A program made the translations under genes and the position numbers. Below the pieces are notes generated by a model that saw only the letters and a program-made list of their open reading frames with translations, was not told where the DNA came from and did no database searches. Of a DNA stretch of 64,000 nt, positions 1 to 11,389 are shown piece after piece; position 1 is the stretch's first letter; the number at the start of each line of letters is the position of its first letter. Source of the stretch: Isoetes taiwanensis (lineage: Eukaryota; Streptophyta; Lycopodiopsida; Isoetales; Isoetaceae); assembly GCA_021234155.1 (NCBI GenBank), contig JAJEKV010000286.1, positions 246,001 through 310,000 of the forward strand. The letters are read 5' to 3'.

Positions 1-446
1 ATGCCCTATGGTAAAGAGGGGGGAGGCCTATTGCTGTGAGCTGCTAAGGAAAATGCCAACAGTCCAGACAGCGAGAATCCCTGTCCCTCTCTGCGGATGT
101 GATACCTAGCAGACCAACTGATTCCATGGCAGCTTCCAGTTGATTGCCATAAAATAATAAATGGCTGAGGCTTATGGCGCAATTGCATGCTCTTAGATCG
201 AAATCTATTTTCATCATTTTCTAAACGTGCTGAGGATCTTTCTATTACATAACATCTTGAAATTACATTCGTTGCCGCTTTCTTCAAACTTATGAACACC
301 TATTGGATGATTTTGACAATATGATTGGGTTTTATAAAGCATCGCATCCTTCTAATCCGCAAATCAACTTTAATTTTCCATCATAATGGTGACAGCAGGG
401 CCAAACCAAACAAAAGTACAAACGATAGCCAAGAAAAGTACACCTA
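1..446. other. No gene recognised
   Basis: This is the 3' flank of the phosphatase gene. A minus-strand open frame at 6-299 has no recognisable domain and no visible splice context, so it is not called. Nothing else is seen apart from the polyadenylation signal listed next. Confidence 0.5.
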
Positions 447-452
447 TTTATT
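447..452 (-). terminator. Candidate poly(A) signal of the PP6 gene
   Basis: On the minus strand this reads AATAAA, about 80 bases past the TAG stop at 531-533. Motif and spacing fit a plant near-upstream polyadenylation element. The site itself is inferred. Confidence 0.4.
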
Positions 453-530
453 TTCTATTTTACATGGGAAGCCTGAAGAATAACTTACATAAAAGGTCCC
501 AAACAATGGTGGGACCATAATGAATTCATT

Positions 531-3335
531 CTACAAAAAATAAGGGACTCCTGCCCTAGGAGCCATCATTGCATGATTCTCTTCTGTTTCTGTGAAAAAC
601 TTTACATCCCTCTCCTGTAGAGGGAAACATTGCAAGAGTAAGACCAAATACAATAAATAAGAGCCTTGAAAAAAAATAAACGCAATTTGCCAAAATACCA
701 TTTTGTCATTGAAGCTCAATATTGATGCCATGTTACCACATCTGTAGCAGTAATTGGGTGCAGACCACACCTGTTGCAAAATAAACAAAAAAACACACGG
801 GTATTACTTGATGCAAAGGAATTTCCTTATCACACAACATGAAACTGTCAAATATGTTAACACTTTGAGTCTTTGATATATACCGTGACAAGTCCTTTGT
901 CAGGGAACATGTACTTCAATCCCTCCTGCACAAGCTGATGTGCCCGACAGACAAGTTCCAGCCCATTTATGTGGTTAAACTGCAAGAAACCAAAAACATG
1001 TGTAATTAACAATTTCTGAGCAAGAGCACGCAGACTAAATATAGTGTGCATCACTAATTGATGTATACATGCCTCTGAAGTTACACGTGCACCAAATAGC
1101 CAACCTGCACCACGAGGACTAACAGCCCATGTTTCAACATCCTCAGGATCACTCCATGTCAAGTCACAAAAAGGTCCCTCATGAGGAATCTCACACCGCC
1201 TTTCGATGACACGGATCTGTGTAATCAAAGCATGCCAGTGCTTAAGAAAGACCGAACAGACTCCAAGTTTAAAGATTGAAAAAATGACAACAGAATGCAT
1301 ACCTGATCGATAGTTCTAATGTCAGGAGATAGACCACCATGAACACACAATACCTGAGAAAATTGAATATTGAATGCTAAAATATCAGGGATGCATCCAA
1401 AATGGAACCCACACAAAATGTCTCCAATCACAATATGCCTAACAAATGCACACAATGTCTATCCGCTTAATTGAACCACATACCCTTCCATCTATGATAG
1501 CAGACAGCGTAAGGTAATCAAAGACGTCGGTACAATATCTCCATGCATTTGGATTCCCATACTTTCTCTCACATTCATCATAGAATCCATAAACCTGCAG
1601 ATCAATAATTGAAATTTAAGACTCACAATGCATGCTGTCTGCTGATATTCAAAAGATCATAGCTCAAAGGTTACATAAGTCCTACTAATGACATGCTGCA
1701 AGCATTTTCTTCCCAGCATCTTCACACTTAAAACTAATTTTAACAATTGGCCTGATAATTTTAACACTTCCTATTTCATCCTAATGAAAAAAAATTGGCC
1801 CATTTTAGTTTCTTATGATAATAAGTTTCTATTATTTCAATAGCTCCTATCGGTTCATTTTAAAAACCAATAATTAGACCCAAAAATATGTCTACTTTCA
1901 TCAATCCATTAGTTTTCATCTACAACCATACTGGATCATTGTATAATGAAACCTTCAATGTAAAATAGGCTCAAAAAGTAACTGAGCTCTATAGCATATA
2001 CCTGTGTGATTTGTCGGCTCTCATGATTACCTCGCAAAAGAGTCATATGAGCTGGATACCTAAATCAAGCCACAGTACCCATGTCAATGAACCAGCTCAC
2101 TTTTAACAGATATATGTAATAACAAATTAGCTAAATCAAACAAATTTGTTACAAAGCAGCCAACATCAAGCTGGCAAAAAGGAGCAAGCTTATATGTAAT
2201 CAATCAGAATTACATGTCAGCGGTTCTCCTTATATTTGCTTCCATAGTGGGAAATTTCACTAGAATGATCAGCAGAATAAGAACATGACTAAGCCAATTA
2301 TCTTGAGAAAGCTCCTCCAGCACACAAACGGCATACCTTGCTTTTAATAAAAGAAGAATTGTAAATACTTCAAGACTGTTGTAACCACGGTCTACGAAAT
2401 CGCCCTGGAAAAAAGCTTGTGAGAAAATCTTATGGCTGCAAAGACCCAAATGATAACAAACGCACCATAAAAATATAATTGCTATGTGGAACATGACCGC
2501 CTGTCTGAAACAGTTTCATCAAATCATGAAACTGTCCGTGAATATCTCCACACACAGTGACAGGGCTGTCTACAGGTTGTACATTCGACTCCTCCACAAG
2601 AATTTCTTTCACCTGCAAAAAGGGACCCAAAAGGCTCATGCATACAGAAAACAAATTAAACATATTTCCACATTCACACTCCAAAAGCATTCCTGGACAT
2701 TCAAACAGATCTACATCTCTAAACGTCTGAAACATCAGCTGAGCAATAAGAGAAGGACCAAAAAACAGCAAAATCCAAGACAAGTTAGAGGTTTAAAATC
2801 TCTTTCATGGACAAAAGATGGCCCTTAGTTTTCCACTAAAAGTAAATATTAGAAGGTAATGTACAATAATGGCAACGGTTCTATAAAACAGTCAATGGCC
2901 CAGATTATGGATTTTGTAGTTGTATATACAGTGTTTAGTGAACAAAATTCTGTGATAATGCACATGAGACAAACTATGGTAGCCCTTGACACAAGGGCTG
3001 ATAGAGCTTCTAAGAATTTGTTTAAGAAAAAAATTACGTTTGCAGGTCTTAAGTTAGGCTGTGGTACTTAGAGCTCAGATAAGTTTGTTTAACACCAAAT
3101 ACACGAAACCAGTTACTGCCACCAATAGTTTGTTCTCGATGCCAACGTAGTAAAATCCCATCAGTAACAAGCCTCTAAAATCGCTGCGCTGGCTGAAGCT
3201 AATGATCTAAAGATCTTTCCACAAAAAGAGAATTAGGGCAAAAGAGAAGCTCACGTATTCACACAGTTGCTTAAGCTCATCTTCGAGTAAGTGTTGCCCG
3301 CCCTTCACTTTTTCGATCCATTTGTCGAGGTCCAT
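531..3335 (-). CDS. FYPP: Serine/threonine protein phosphatase 6 catalytic subunit (phytochrome-associated FyPP type), 10 exons
   Basis: Metallophosphatase of the PPP family. Plant FyPP/PP6 dephosphorylates cytosolic and nuclear substrates, including phytochrome and PIN auxin carriers (family knowledge). I place exons at 3255-3335, 2466-2612, 2337-2404, 2002-2059, 1484-1594, 1303-1353, 1073-1216, 884-979, 699-770 and 531-614. Together they give 912 nt, exactly 303 codons plus TAG, the usual FyPP length. All metal-binding motifs are present: GDIHG and GDFVDRG, then [14 protein letters not shown] and [11 protein letters not shown]. The end [10 protein letters not shown]...GVPYFL is diagnostic of PP6 rather than PP2A or PP4. 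The start is the ATG opening [11 protein letters not shown]. All introns are GT-AG except intron 7 (980-1072), which is GC-AG. No disabling mutation is visible, so the gene looks functional. Confidence 0.97.
980..1072 (-). other. GC-AG intron (intron 7 of the PP6 gene)
   Basis: On the minus strand the exon ends at a GAG codon and is followed by GCATGT, not GTATGT. The acceptor is TTGCAG before TTTAACCAC. Only this junction keeps the reading frame and the conserved E-F-N-H-I-N peptide. GC-AG introns are a known minority class spliced by the major spliceosome. Confidence 0.85.
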
Positions 3336-4192
3336 CTCTGGGTTTCCCTAGCGTAGAGTCCTTATAACGGAGGAAGGTAAACTGGGAAGAATGGATGGGT
3401 CGGATCTGCGTCCGCCGGCGCAGGATCTCTCCGAAATGCTGCATGAACTCGCCCTGTCTGCTCTGGATATATTAAAGCCGTTTTCACACAGGGATCTCGG
3501 CTGTATACGTGGCTATGGAAAATCTTACGTGGATTTTAGGTTTAAAATTATCCAATTTTAGGGTGAGATTCCACACAGCGGAAGGCAATTAATTTAAAAC
3601 TTTGCCACAGGGAAATGGGAAATGCCCTGACACTTAGCACTTAGCAAGTCGTCTCGCACCTCCACATCTCTCCAAAGCTATTCCGAGGCCAAACTACCAC
3701 CCTAGGTGGAATCAGTTCAAACAGAGGTAATTCTGAATTCTTTTGATTCTACTTGTCCGTTCTCATTTGCTAGGCATCAAATGTCACTAGTGGAATCTAG
3801 TTTGAGGTACCTCTCATCTTTAATTAGAAATCCATAGGACCATCTCATGTGTATAACACTTGGATTGATCTCGATGGTAGCACACCTAGTACCAACAACA
3901 ACAAGCCAAAATCATCCTTATCCTATATTATAAAACCGTGGCGTCGGTCTGTTCGCTTGATTGACGGCCGAGATCGCGCCAATGTCCCTGCCCCCCGCCA
4001 GACGGCCCAGATTTGTCTGTTTATGGTTGTGCCCCTATCAAACGGCCTAGATTGTGCCACGTAGCATAATTTGAACCATTTTTTTATAATATAGGAAAAA
4101 AAATGAAAGGGTGATTTTTGCCCGTGGCTTTCCGGTTCTAGCTCGGGGAAAGCTTGGAAAGGAAGCCAGCGACCCCAATATTTCATCTCTGT
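3336..4192. other. Upstream region of the PP6 gene and intergenic DNA
   Basis: The proximal part should hold the PP6 5' UTR and promoter. A weak TATA-like stretch lies at about 3466-3476 (minus strand TTTAATATAT), 130 bases above the ATG. At 3893-3921 a short CAA run is followed by a motif (CCAAAATCATCC) that recurs beside other trinucleotide arrays in the window. No coding potential is recognised. Confidence 0.4.
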
Positions 4193-4707
4193 TGTTCAAA
4201 TAAAATAACAGGGTTCTCGCTCCTTATTGCAGCTTTCATCAGTCCGTTGGAGCACGCAACCATCTGCAATCCAGGAACAGACTGGAAATATCCAGGAACC
4301 ATCTGCAATCCAGTCGTTGAGAATGTTCTGCCCTAAGCTGCCTGCCGAAACCGCCAGGGCCCCTAATGACACAAGGAATTTTGAACTGTCCACCTGAGGT
4401 ATAGTGAAGCATGCCACAGTTATTTGAAATCTGGTTGAATGCAAACAGCAGGAAACCCATGTTCATGCCCTCAATGACTGGGCGCAAGCCTGTCATGGCA
4501 GCACCAATGGCCATGCCAGTAAACGAATTCTCACAAAGAGGGGTATCAAGCAGTCTCAGATCCCCAAACTCCTCTGCAAAACCCTTAGTGACTTTGTATG
4601 AGCCACCATAATGGCCAACGTCCTCTCTAATGACAACTACTTTGGGATCCCTTCCCATCTCCTCTTCCAAACCTTCTCGGAGGGCCTCAAAAAGCAGCAC
4701 TTCATGC
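4193..4707 (-). pseudogene. Plastid-type pyruvate dehydrogenase E1 subunit beta, decayed fragment
   Basis: The intact enzyme subunit pairs with E1-alpha for thiamine-diphosphate-dependent decarboxylation of pyruvate. The translation carries family blocks in order: [73 protein letters not shown] and RGPGG. After EHSQRL the frame breaks. A 17-base segment (4258-4274 and 4297-4313, period 39) is duplicated, and the block expected after QMVAC lacks several residues before [17 protein letters not shown] resumes in another frame. A splice-acceptor-like CACAG lies just upstream (4708-4712), so this looks like a displaced genomic exon rather than a processed copy. No other exons are recognised nearby, and the usual GEDVG is REDVG. 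Confidence 0.85.
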
Positions 4708-6446
4708 CTGTGGCATTACATTAAAAAGCAGCAACTAATGCAACAATTATGTTTTTGTGAAACAATTATAAAAGGGAAGTGGAATTGGTTACTGTTAAAG
4801 GGCAGCAGAAGGTGGATCTAGATTTACTTGCAGGGTGTTTTTGACTGCTGCATTCATCTACAATGCTACGTTTTTCTGTGTTCTTGCTCTTTTCGAAGGT
4901 TGTAGCTTCTTATAAAAAGGTAAATTGCATTTGATTAGTTTGTGGAAACGTTTCTTCATCAATTCATTCATCAGACCTTCAATGACAGACTGACAGAAAT
5001 TGTGACAAAAGGATGAGCATCAATTTCGGCCTGTTACCAAGGTTAGTAACATGAAATTGAATTATTGTCTGAGGTGAAATCCATGATTTCTAGAAATGGA
5101 TTTGATAATGTGGCCTCCTTATGCCACAGATAAAAGGTCATGTATTTTATTTCTGTGGCAGCTCAATGCCGCTTTGGTCTTTTGTTCGATCGCTCCATCT
5201 TTAGTCATAAGGCATAGTCATATCTCTCCTATGACATGCGTGAAATTGTAGTATAAGAAACTTCTGACTTTCTTTTTGTTACTTTTCTTGATTTAAAACT
5301 GATCTTTTTTGTGCAGGTGGATCATTCAGATGGACAAATTGCTGGGGCCGCAGGATGCACCAGTACGTCTCTGATTTATGATGTTGAATCCACTTTAGAT
5401 GGAGCTATGGTTAGAAAAGTTGGAAAGCATTTTATGAAAGCTTTTGCAATCATGTCTTATTTGTTATGTAGTTGTGAAAGGATAAGATAGGAAGTTGACA
5501 GAGAAGGGTCTCCGCATATGTGGAACTTGATTATATTTGTCATTTTAGGAGAGAAATGAGCTTCCAGTTTGGTTTGGTAAATTTATTAGTATTGACATGT
5601 TTTGTAATACAACAAATTTTCTAGATTCAAAGACTACAAGTTGCTATTGCAGAATTGAGCAGTTTGCCATCTACCAGTGGTCAGTTCCTTTTTCGCTACT
5701 ATTAAAATTCACGTGCCATGACTATCCTTCACATCCGGCAAGCTTCGTGTTCTCTCAAAAGTCTTCCCGAAGGAGTGTTTATTCATATATCATAAATGCA
5801 GATGCTCGGTCAGTGGCAGGAGTAATGTAAAACATCCGGCTCTCTTTGGGTTGTAGGTTGTAGGTTGTGCTTAGCCAGCTTTAGTGCCCTGCAAGAACAA
5901 AAGACTATTCTAGAACTGAAGCTTCAGAAGCAAATATATGGCATTTGGAATCTGCTTGCTCCTCGCTCCTCATATGTTAGAAGATTTTCCATCTTTGGTT
6001 GTAAGACAGTCATATCTCTTCTATGTAATGCTTGAAATTGTGGTATAAGAAACTTCCGGCTTTCTTTATGTTACTTTTCTTGATTTAAAACTGACCTTTT
6101 TGTGCAGGTGGATCATTCGGGTGAATCATGTTAATATTTTTTGGACAAAGAGTGAAGGCCATCTTGAAGAAAAAATTTGAGGAGGAGCTATGTCTTGCAT
6201 TTTCTATTCTCGCAAGAAATACATAGTATTGTTGAATCAACACTTATAATTGAGCAGAGAGTGGCTTGATGGGTTGCCTGCATTCCATTTAGAATGCCTC
6301 TTTATGCCTAGCCGGCTTTAGTGCCCCGCAATAAAAAAAACTATTCTAGAACCGAAGCTTCGAGGAAGCAAGTATATGGCATTTGGAATCGGCTTGCTCT
6401 TTTGCTCTTCATTTCCTTTGCAATCATATGATATGTCCAGGTTTGG
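4708..6446. other. Gene-poor stretch with a duplicated block
   Basis: No complete gene is recognised. Two splice-acceptor-like TTTTTGTGCAG sites (near 5320 and 6105), each followed by GTGGATCATTC, lie inside the duplicated segments described next. They suggest exon relics of an unidentified gene. Confidence 0.4.
5189..6412 (+). repeat. Diverged direct duplication (two paired blocks)
   Basis: Block A at about 5189-5338 recurs at 5988-6121: both run from CTCCATCTTT or TTCCATCTTT to GTGGATCATTC. Block B at about 5869-5976 recurs at 6305-6412 (AGCCRGCTTTAGTGCC... TATGGCATTTGGAATC). Identity is roughly 80% by eye with small indels, consistent with an old tandem duplication. Confidence 0.7.
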
Positions 6447-7338
6447 ATGCACTTTTCAGGTATTAAGAATTGTAAGTATGTAAGAAACATTCTCCATGGA
6501 AGAATTATGCATTGTCAAATTATAGAAAGCAGACTTCAATCAGATATTGTAATTGCCAACTTGCTGATAGATATGTATGTTAAATGTGGAAACATGGCAA
6601 TTGCAAGGGAAGTCTTTGAAAACTCAACAAACAAAGAGTTGGTGTCTTGAAGTACAATAATTGCAGAATATATTCAACATGGAGAGCTGCTTCTAGCATT
6701 AAGTTGTTTTGACATAGCGCAACAGAATGGATTAGAGCTGAATGATGTCATCTTCTTGAGCATTTTAAAAGCATGTGCCAAAGATTAGATCAATAGAGCA
6801 AGTCGGGGAAAATTCAACGTGATGTTATTAAATAAAATGAACAGTTCAATTCAATGTTGGTAAGTGCCATGATAGACATGTATATGAGATGTGGAAGTCT
6901 TATGGAGGCATGTAAAACATTTGATGCATCCCTAGATGTCAACCTGATGTCATAGAATGTTATGCTTTCTGGATATGCTTTACACGGGAAGGCTATATGT
7001 CTCTAGAACATTTTGCAAAAATGCAAGAGAAAGCAGTCAAACCAGATGAGGTCACATTTTTAAGCATCTTGCGAGCGTGTGGCAGCATAGGTGCAATAAA
7101 GCACGGCAGAAGCATCCATAATCAAATTATGGAATGTAACCTTCAATCAGAATTTAGGATGGGGAGTACATTGATTGATATGTATGTGAAATGTGGTAGT
7201 TTGTTAGAGGGACAAAAGGTCTTTAATCATATGATTAATTACAATGTCATAGCCTGGAGTTCAATGATTGCTGGATATTGTCATTATGGGAAAGATGATT
7301 CAGCACTGCAATGTTTTTATGAAATGTTGCACATATAA
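6447..7338 (+). pseudogene. Pentatricopeptide repeat (PLS-class PPR) pseudogene
   Basis: PPR proteins of this class are organelle RNA-binding and editing factors (family knowledge). Repeat signatures appear in series: LIDMYVKCGNMAIAREVF, FLSILKACAK, IDMYMRCGSLMEACKTF, FLSILRACGSIGAIKHGR, LIDMYVKCGSLLEGQKVF and IAWSSMIAGY. They occupy alternating frames with stops near 6650, 6787 and 6955 and at least two frame changes, so no functional protein can be made. The ends are truncated: no organelle targeting peptide and no E/DYW tail is seen. The wording resembles the expanded PPR families of ferns and bryophytes, a weak hint to the host group. Confidence 0.88.
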
Positions 7339-8697
7339 CATGCGGTTACCCTATCCCATAAGATCAATCGAACATCATGAATCATTTAACATAGCTCAAA
7401 TGTGCCATTACATATGGACCACAAATACAAAAATATTGCCATGCAACACATGGGATCATGGATGCAACTAGAACTTCAAAGTTGCAACCGCTTAATCAGA
7501 GATGAAACAAACAAGAAACGTGTTTGATTGAATAGAGATAAACATTTTTATCAGTGTTCATATTTGGGGATTGAATAGGACATATATATGTTTTTTATCA
7601 AATTTCACAGTGGAATAAATGATGTGGACTTTAACGATAAGGATATGGTAGAAGCAGAAAACAGTTTAAGGAGACAACATCGCGGTACCTTTGCCTTTTA
7701 AATCATTGCTGTCCAAGATTTCCTCAAAGTAGAGCTTCTATGTCGTATGTAATTACATTTTTAATGTTTATACACTGCCTTATAGAATGTTGATGAAGGT
7801 TGATTTTATTGAATGTACTCAAAAAGCCTAAATTTTTGCTAAGAAGCTAACTCATGTATACTGCACATTAGGCTTGCAGCAGAGATATTTTTTGACTTGC
7901 ATGAAGAGGCTAAGGCTGAACGATGTTTGCTCTCAAAATCAAATCAACTACGTTTCATTTTATCTAAGGTGGTGAGCATTTCTTAGGAGCAAGAAATGAC
8001 TAAAAACTATACTCTTGAATAGGTGCCACTTGGCATGCAAAAATAGACATTCCACACAACCATTTCAGTCAATGAGACTTACCAAATTTCATTGAGAACT
8101 TATATGAAGAATGTAGAGAGCCCCCTGTGCTATCTCTTCTTGACAAGTAAGTGCACATCAAGTATCGTGAAGTGTGGTTGAAAATTTTGATTAATGTTTC
8201 CAAGCCAATTAAAGCCACACGTAATTTTCTTGCGAACATTCTACATGTTTGATGCTGCCGGCCCTGGTGCATGTTTCAAAAGATACCCATATCCATCCTT
8301 TATAAGGTATCAGAGGGATAAGAGAGTACGCCTGGACAAGGTAAACTAACAAGTTTTTAGATGATAACCAGCCCTAAAAAAGAATTATTTAGCTCACATC
8401 AATAGAAAAGTATTTCAATGTGATAGTCTTTGGCTCCTGAATTTTTTTACGAAAAGTATTTCAATGTCATAGTCTTTGGCTCCAGAAATTTTTTACGGAG
8501 CCTGCGTGCTCATCTCTTCTTCACTTAATGTTTTTGTGGCAAAAGTGAACGTTACTCAATTTAATGTCACATACTCATAGATAACATATTACTCTCCGAA
8601 TCTTCATATACAATCACATAGAAAGCCCACCAACGGTGGGCAATTTTCTAGTTTTGATTAGAAATCCGTGAGTCATTTTAGTGTTATATCATGCTCT
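7339..8697. other. No gene recognised
   Basis: AT-rich DNA without a supported coding region. A short near-repeat (AAAAGTATTTCAATGT) occurs at about 8407 and 8453. Confidence 0.5.
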
Positions 8698-8741
<44 letters not shown>

Positions 8742-8742
8742 C
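8698..8742 (+). repeat. (AAC)15 microsatellite
   Basis: Fifteen uninterrupted AAC units. The flank TTGATTAGAAATCCG (about 8654-8668) resembles the flank of the (TAA)n array at 63 kb, suggesting the array is the tail of a dispersed repeat. Confidence 0.95.
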
Positions 8743-11389
8743 TAACTCACACCCGTTAGATAGGCATATTCACCCGTTATTCCTTAATCTACACCGTACA
8801 CAAAGTTCCTCGTTTGTGGGGTATGGATGTACAAAATTTGTTATACTGTATAACAAGATTTGCAAAATACTATAAGATTTTAGGCAATATACTATATGGT
8901 GTTGATTTTATACGTGCAAAACATAATTATAAGGGCTCTCGCTGCCCTACGTCACCCCCCGTGTGAATATGCACCCAAACAAAAGGGGGTTTAAGGGGGA
9001 ATTTAATTTTAATGTGTGTAATGTAATGGTTTGTATTATACGTTAAAAATTTTTACAATGTTACATGACACTTGGATGAGTTGATGTTGCGAATATAAGC
9101 AAAACAAAACAAAACAAGTGTACATTTAGAATAGATAATAAGAAGAGCAACTGCAATTTTTGGAATAGTTGTGCATCCAATTCATGTGTATGAAATTCCT
9201 GGGTGGAGCGATAGCTTTGGTCTGGAATTTGAACCCAGAGTTAACCATCCATCATGATATGAGTTGTTTACACTGCTACATAACATAACAGGGCTGGTCA
9301 ACTGCAGCAAAATAGAGTGTTTGAAGCTTCATTCTTGCATAAAATATGTCTTAGGAGAACAAACAAGAATACAATTAATATCATCCATTTATTTGCGAAG
9401 AAATAATGAAAGCTACACTTACTGGATATGTAGCACAATTGTGGCCTAATATATTGGAGTTGACTGGAATATAAGGAAGAGAAGGAATGAGTTTGATTAA
9501 TGATCAACTCATGCAGGAAGTGCACAAATTGAAGTCCGAGGATGGTGTGCTTTTGTTCTCTTTATTCCTGAACTATCTACCCATATATCTGGAGCTTTCA
9601 CAAAAGACAAGCATTGTTTGTGCCTCGATCTGAAATACAACATTGCACCTTCGATAACCGGATTACATCCTCCACCTCACACAGAGACCGTAGCATAGCA
9701 AGAATGATAGCCACACCAAGTTTCCAGAGGCTCTCTTGCTTTCCATTGCTTTGTGCAACATCAAAGCATCCTCCAAATCCTCCATTTGTTCCGTAAATAG
9801 ACTCCCTCAATTCTCGCAAAACATTAAAAGGTGGGAGAAAAACCATTAGCGGCAAGCATTTTAAGACCCGCTTTAAGATGTGACATGCTCAAGAATAATC
9901 TCAAAATAGTTCCCGTGATAATGGAAGTCTTCATATGCACCAAACCTTGATAGAATTGATTTTATAGGGAAGTGGCTCAAGCGATATAGATAACCATGTG
10001 GAACAAGCCAAGAAAGCCTTGATCAATATGTCAAGTGTGGCAAATGGAATAAACCGTAAAATCTTCCTCTCGAGCGGAACGTAAAGGTGCACAATATAGG
10101 CAGATACTTTAGCCCAAGAACAAACCACATCCGCAAATGATTGTCCAACCCTAAAATTTGAGATCCCTCTAGAAGTAATGGCTCCTCATGATTTAATGAA
10201 TGAATATACTCTAAAGATAAAGAGATAAGCGCCAAGAAGGTCTTTACTAGCCCCCTTTTTTATGAATAGAAATCTTAGACCGACCAAAGATCGACTTAAG
10301 ACTAGCAAAAGCAAAAGAAACATTTCTCACGCATGTCCTCGGTATTTCTTTTCTCTCCAAGCCCGGATGGTTTGGATCTACAAAATTTGGAAATCATTGA
10401 CAAGAAAACCGAGGATCAGACTCCATATATTTTGAGGCATACACCTCGCCATATAGCTTACTTAAACATACACACAGTTCTCTAGAACATCGATAATCCT
10501 TCAAGATGTTGCCGCAGATTTGCATGTGTCCATCACGTCACCCAATAACATTGCATCCTGTCCCATCCAAAACAAAGCGGTACAAATGCACGGTGGAGTA
10601 AGCAACAAAAACATAGGAATGTTCAAACATCTAGGTTCGCAAAGAGGCCTACCCACTCCAGAGAAAATCTTTGAAACAATGTACAAGCTTTCATCAAGCA
10701 TGTAAAGAGGGAAGATGACATTGTTCTAAAACGCCATTGTATTTGCATTTTGTAGCCTCGGTGATTATAAGTACCGCATGGGATGTCAAAATTTGCGAAT
10801 CACTCATTTGCCACCGGGGCCGAGTCCAAGGGCAAACTTCAAAGGCAGAACCTAATGAATATTGTGTTTTTTTCCTTCCGGGACGGTAAGCCACTAAATC
10901 TTACCATTTTGAGTTCTTCATTTTCCGAAGAAACATTGTGTAAGTCCCCGTGATTTGTCCTCCTTTCAAATTTTCAAGACGAAAGCGTAAAGCCCCCCTC
11001 ACGCCGAGGTAATTCCGCTTGAAGCCATATCTTGATAAAGAAATTTCTAACCCTAAAATTAATACCTTCGAGGCTTGCATGCCATGTAGACCACTAATAT
11101 ACCACCAGTTACCAAAAAAGAAAAAAAAGAAAAAACATGGGTGCCCACCATTGAAAGAAAACATGAAAATGACTATGTGTGTATGCGCGGCTCTAGATGT
11201 ACGCATTAGTACATCAATTGAAATACACCACAAAATCATAGCAAAACCTTAGTGAAAAGCGTACAAAAATACAAAAGTAACCCCCTGTTATTATGCTACA
11301 TATTATTGGCAAGATGCTTTGGCATATTCTCAGGTTTGGGGCAAAAAAATAGAACCGGTTAAAAAAGGGAAAAAAAACACTCACCGCCA
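8743..11389. other. Gene-poor stretch, probably old repeats
   Basis: Only short open frames without recognisable domains are present on either strand. The 9600-10900 part has a base composition unlike the AT-rich flanks and may be a decayed mobile element, but no motif identifies it. Confidence 0.4.

Noticed and set aside
6-299. Minus-strand 97-codon open frame
   Set aside because: No domain, no splice signals that make sense and no similarity I recognise. It is probably chance.
8681-8875. Thr-rich open frame
   Set aside because: Translation of the (AAC)n array.
9598-10901. Several 60-85 codon open frames
   Set aside because: None has a recognisable motif, and frames are no longer than expected by chance in this composition.
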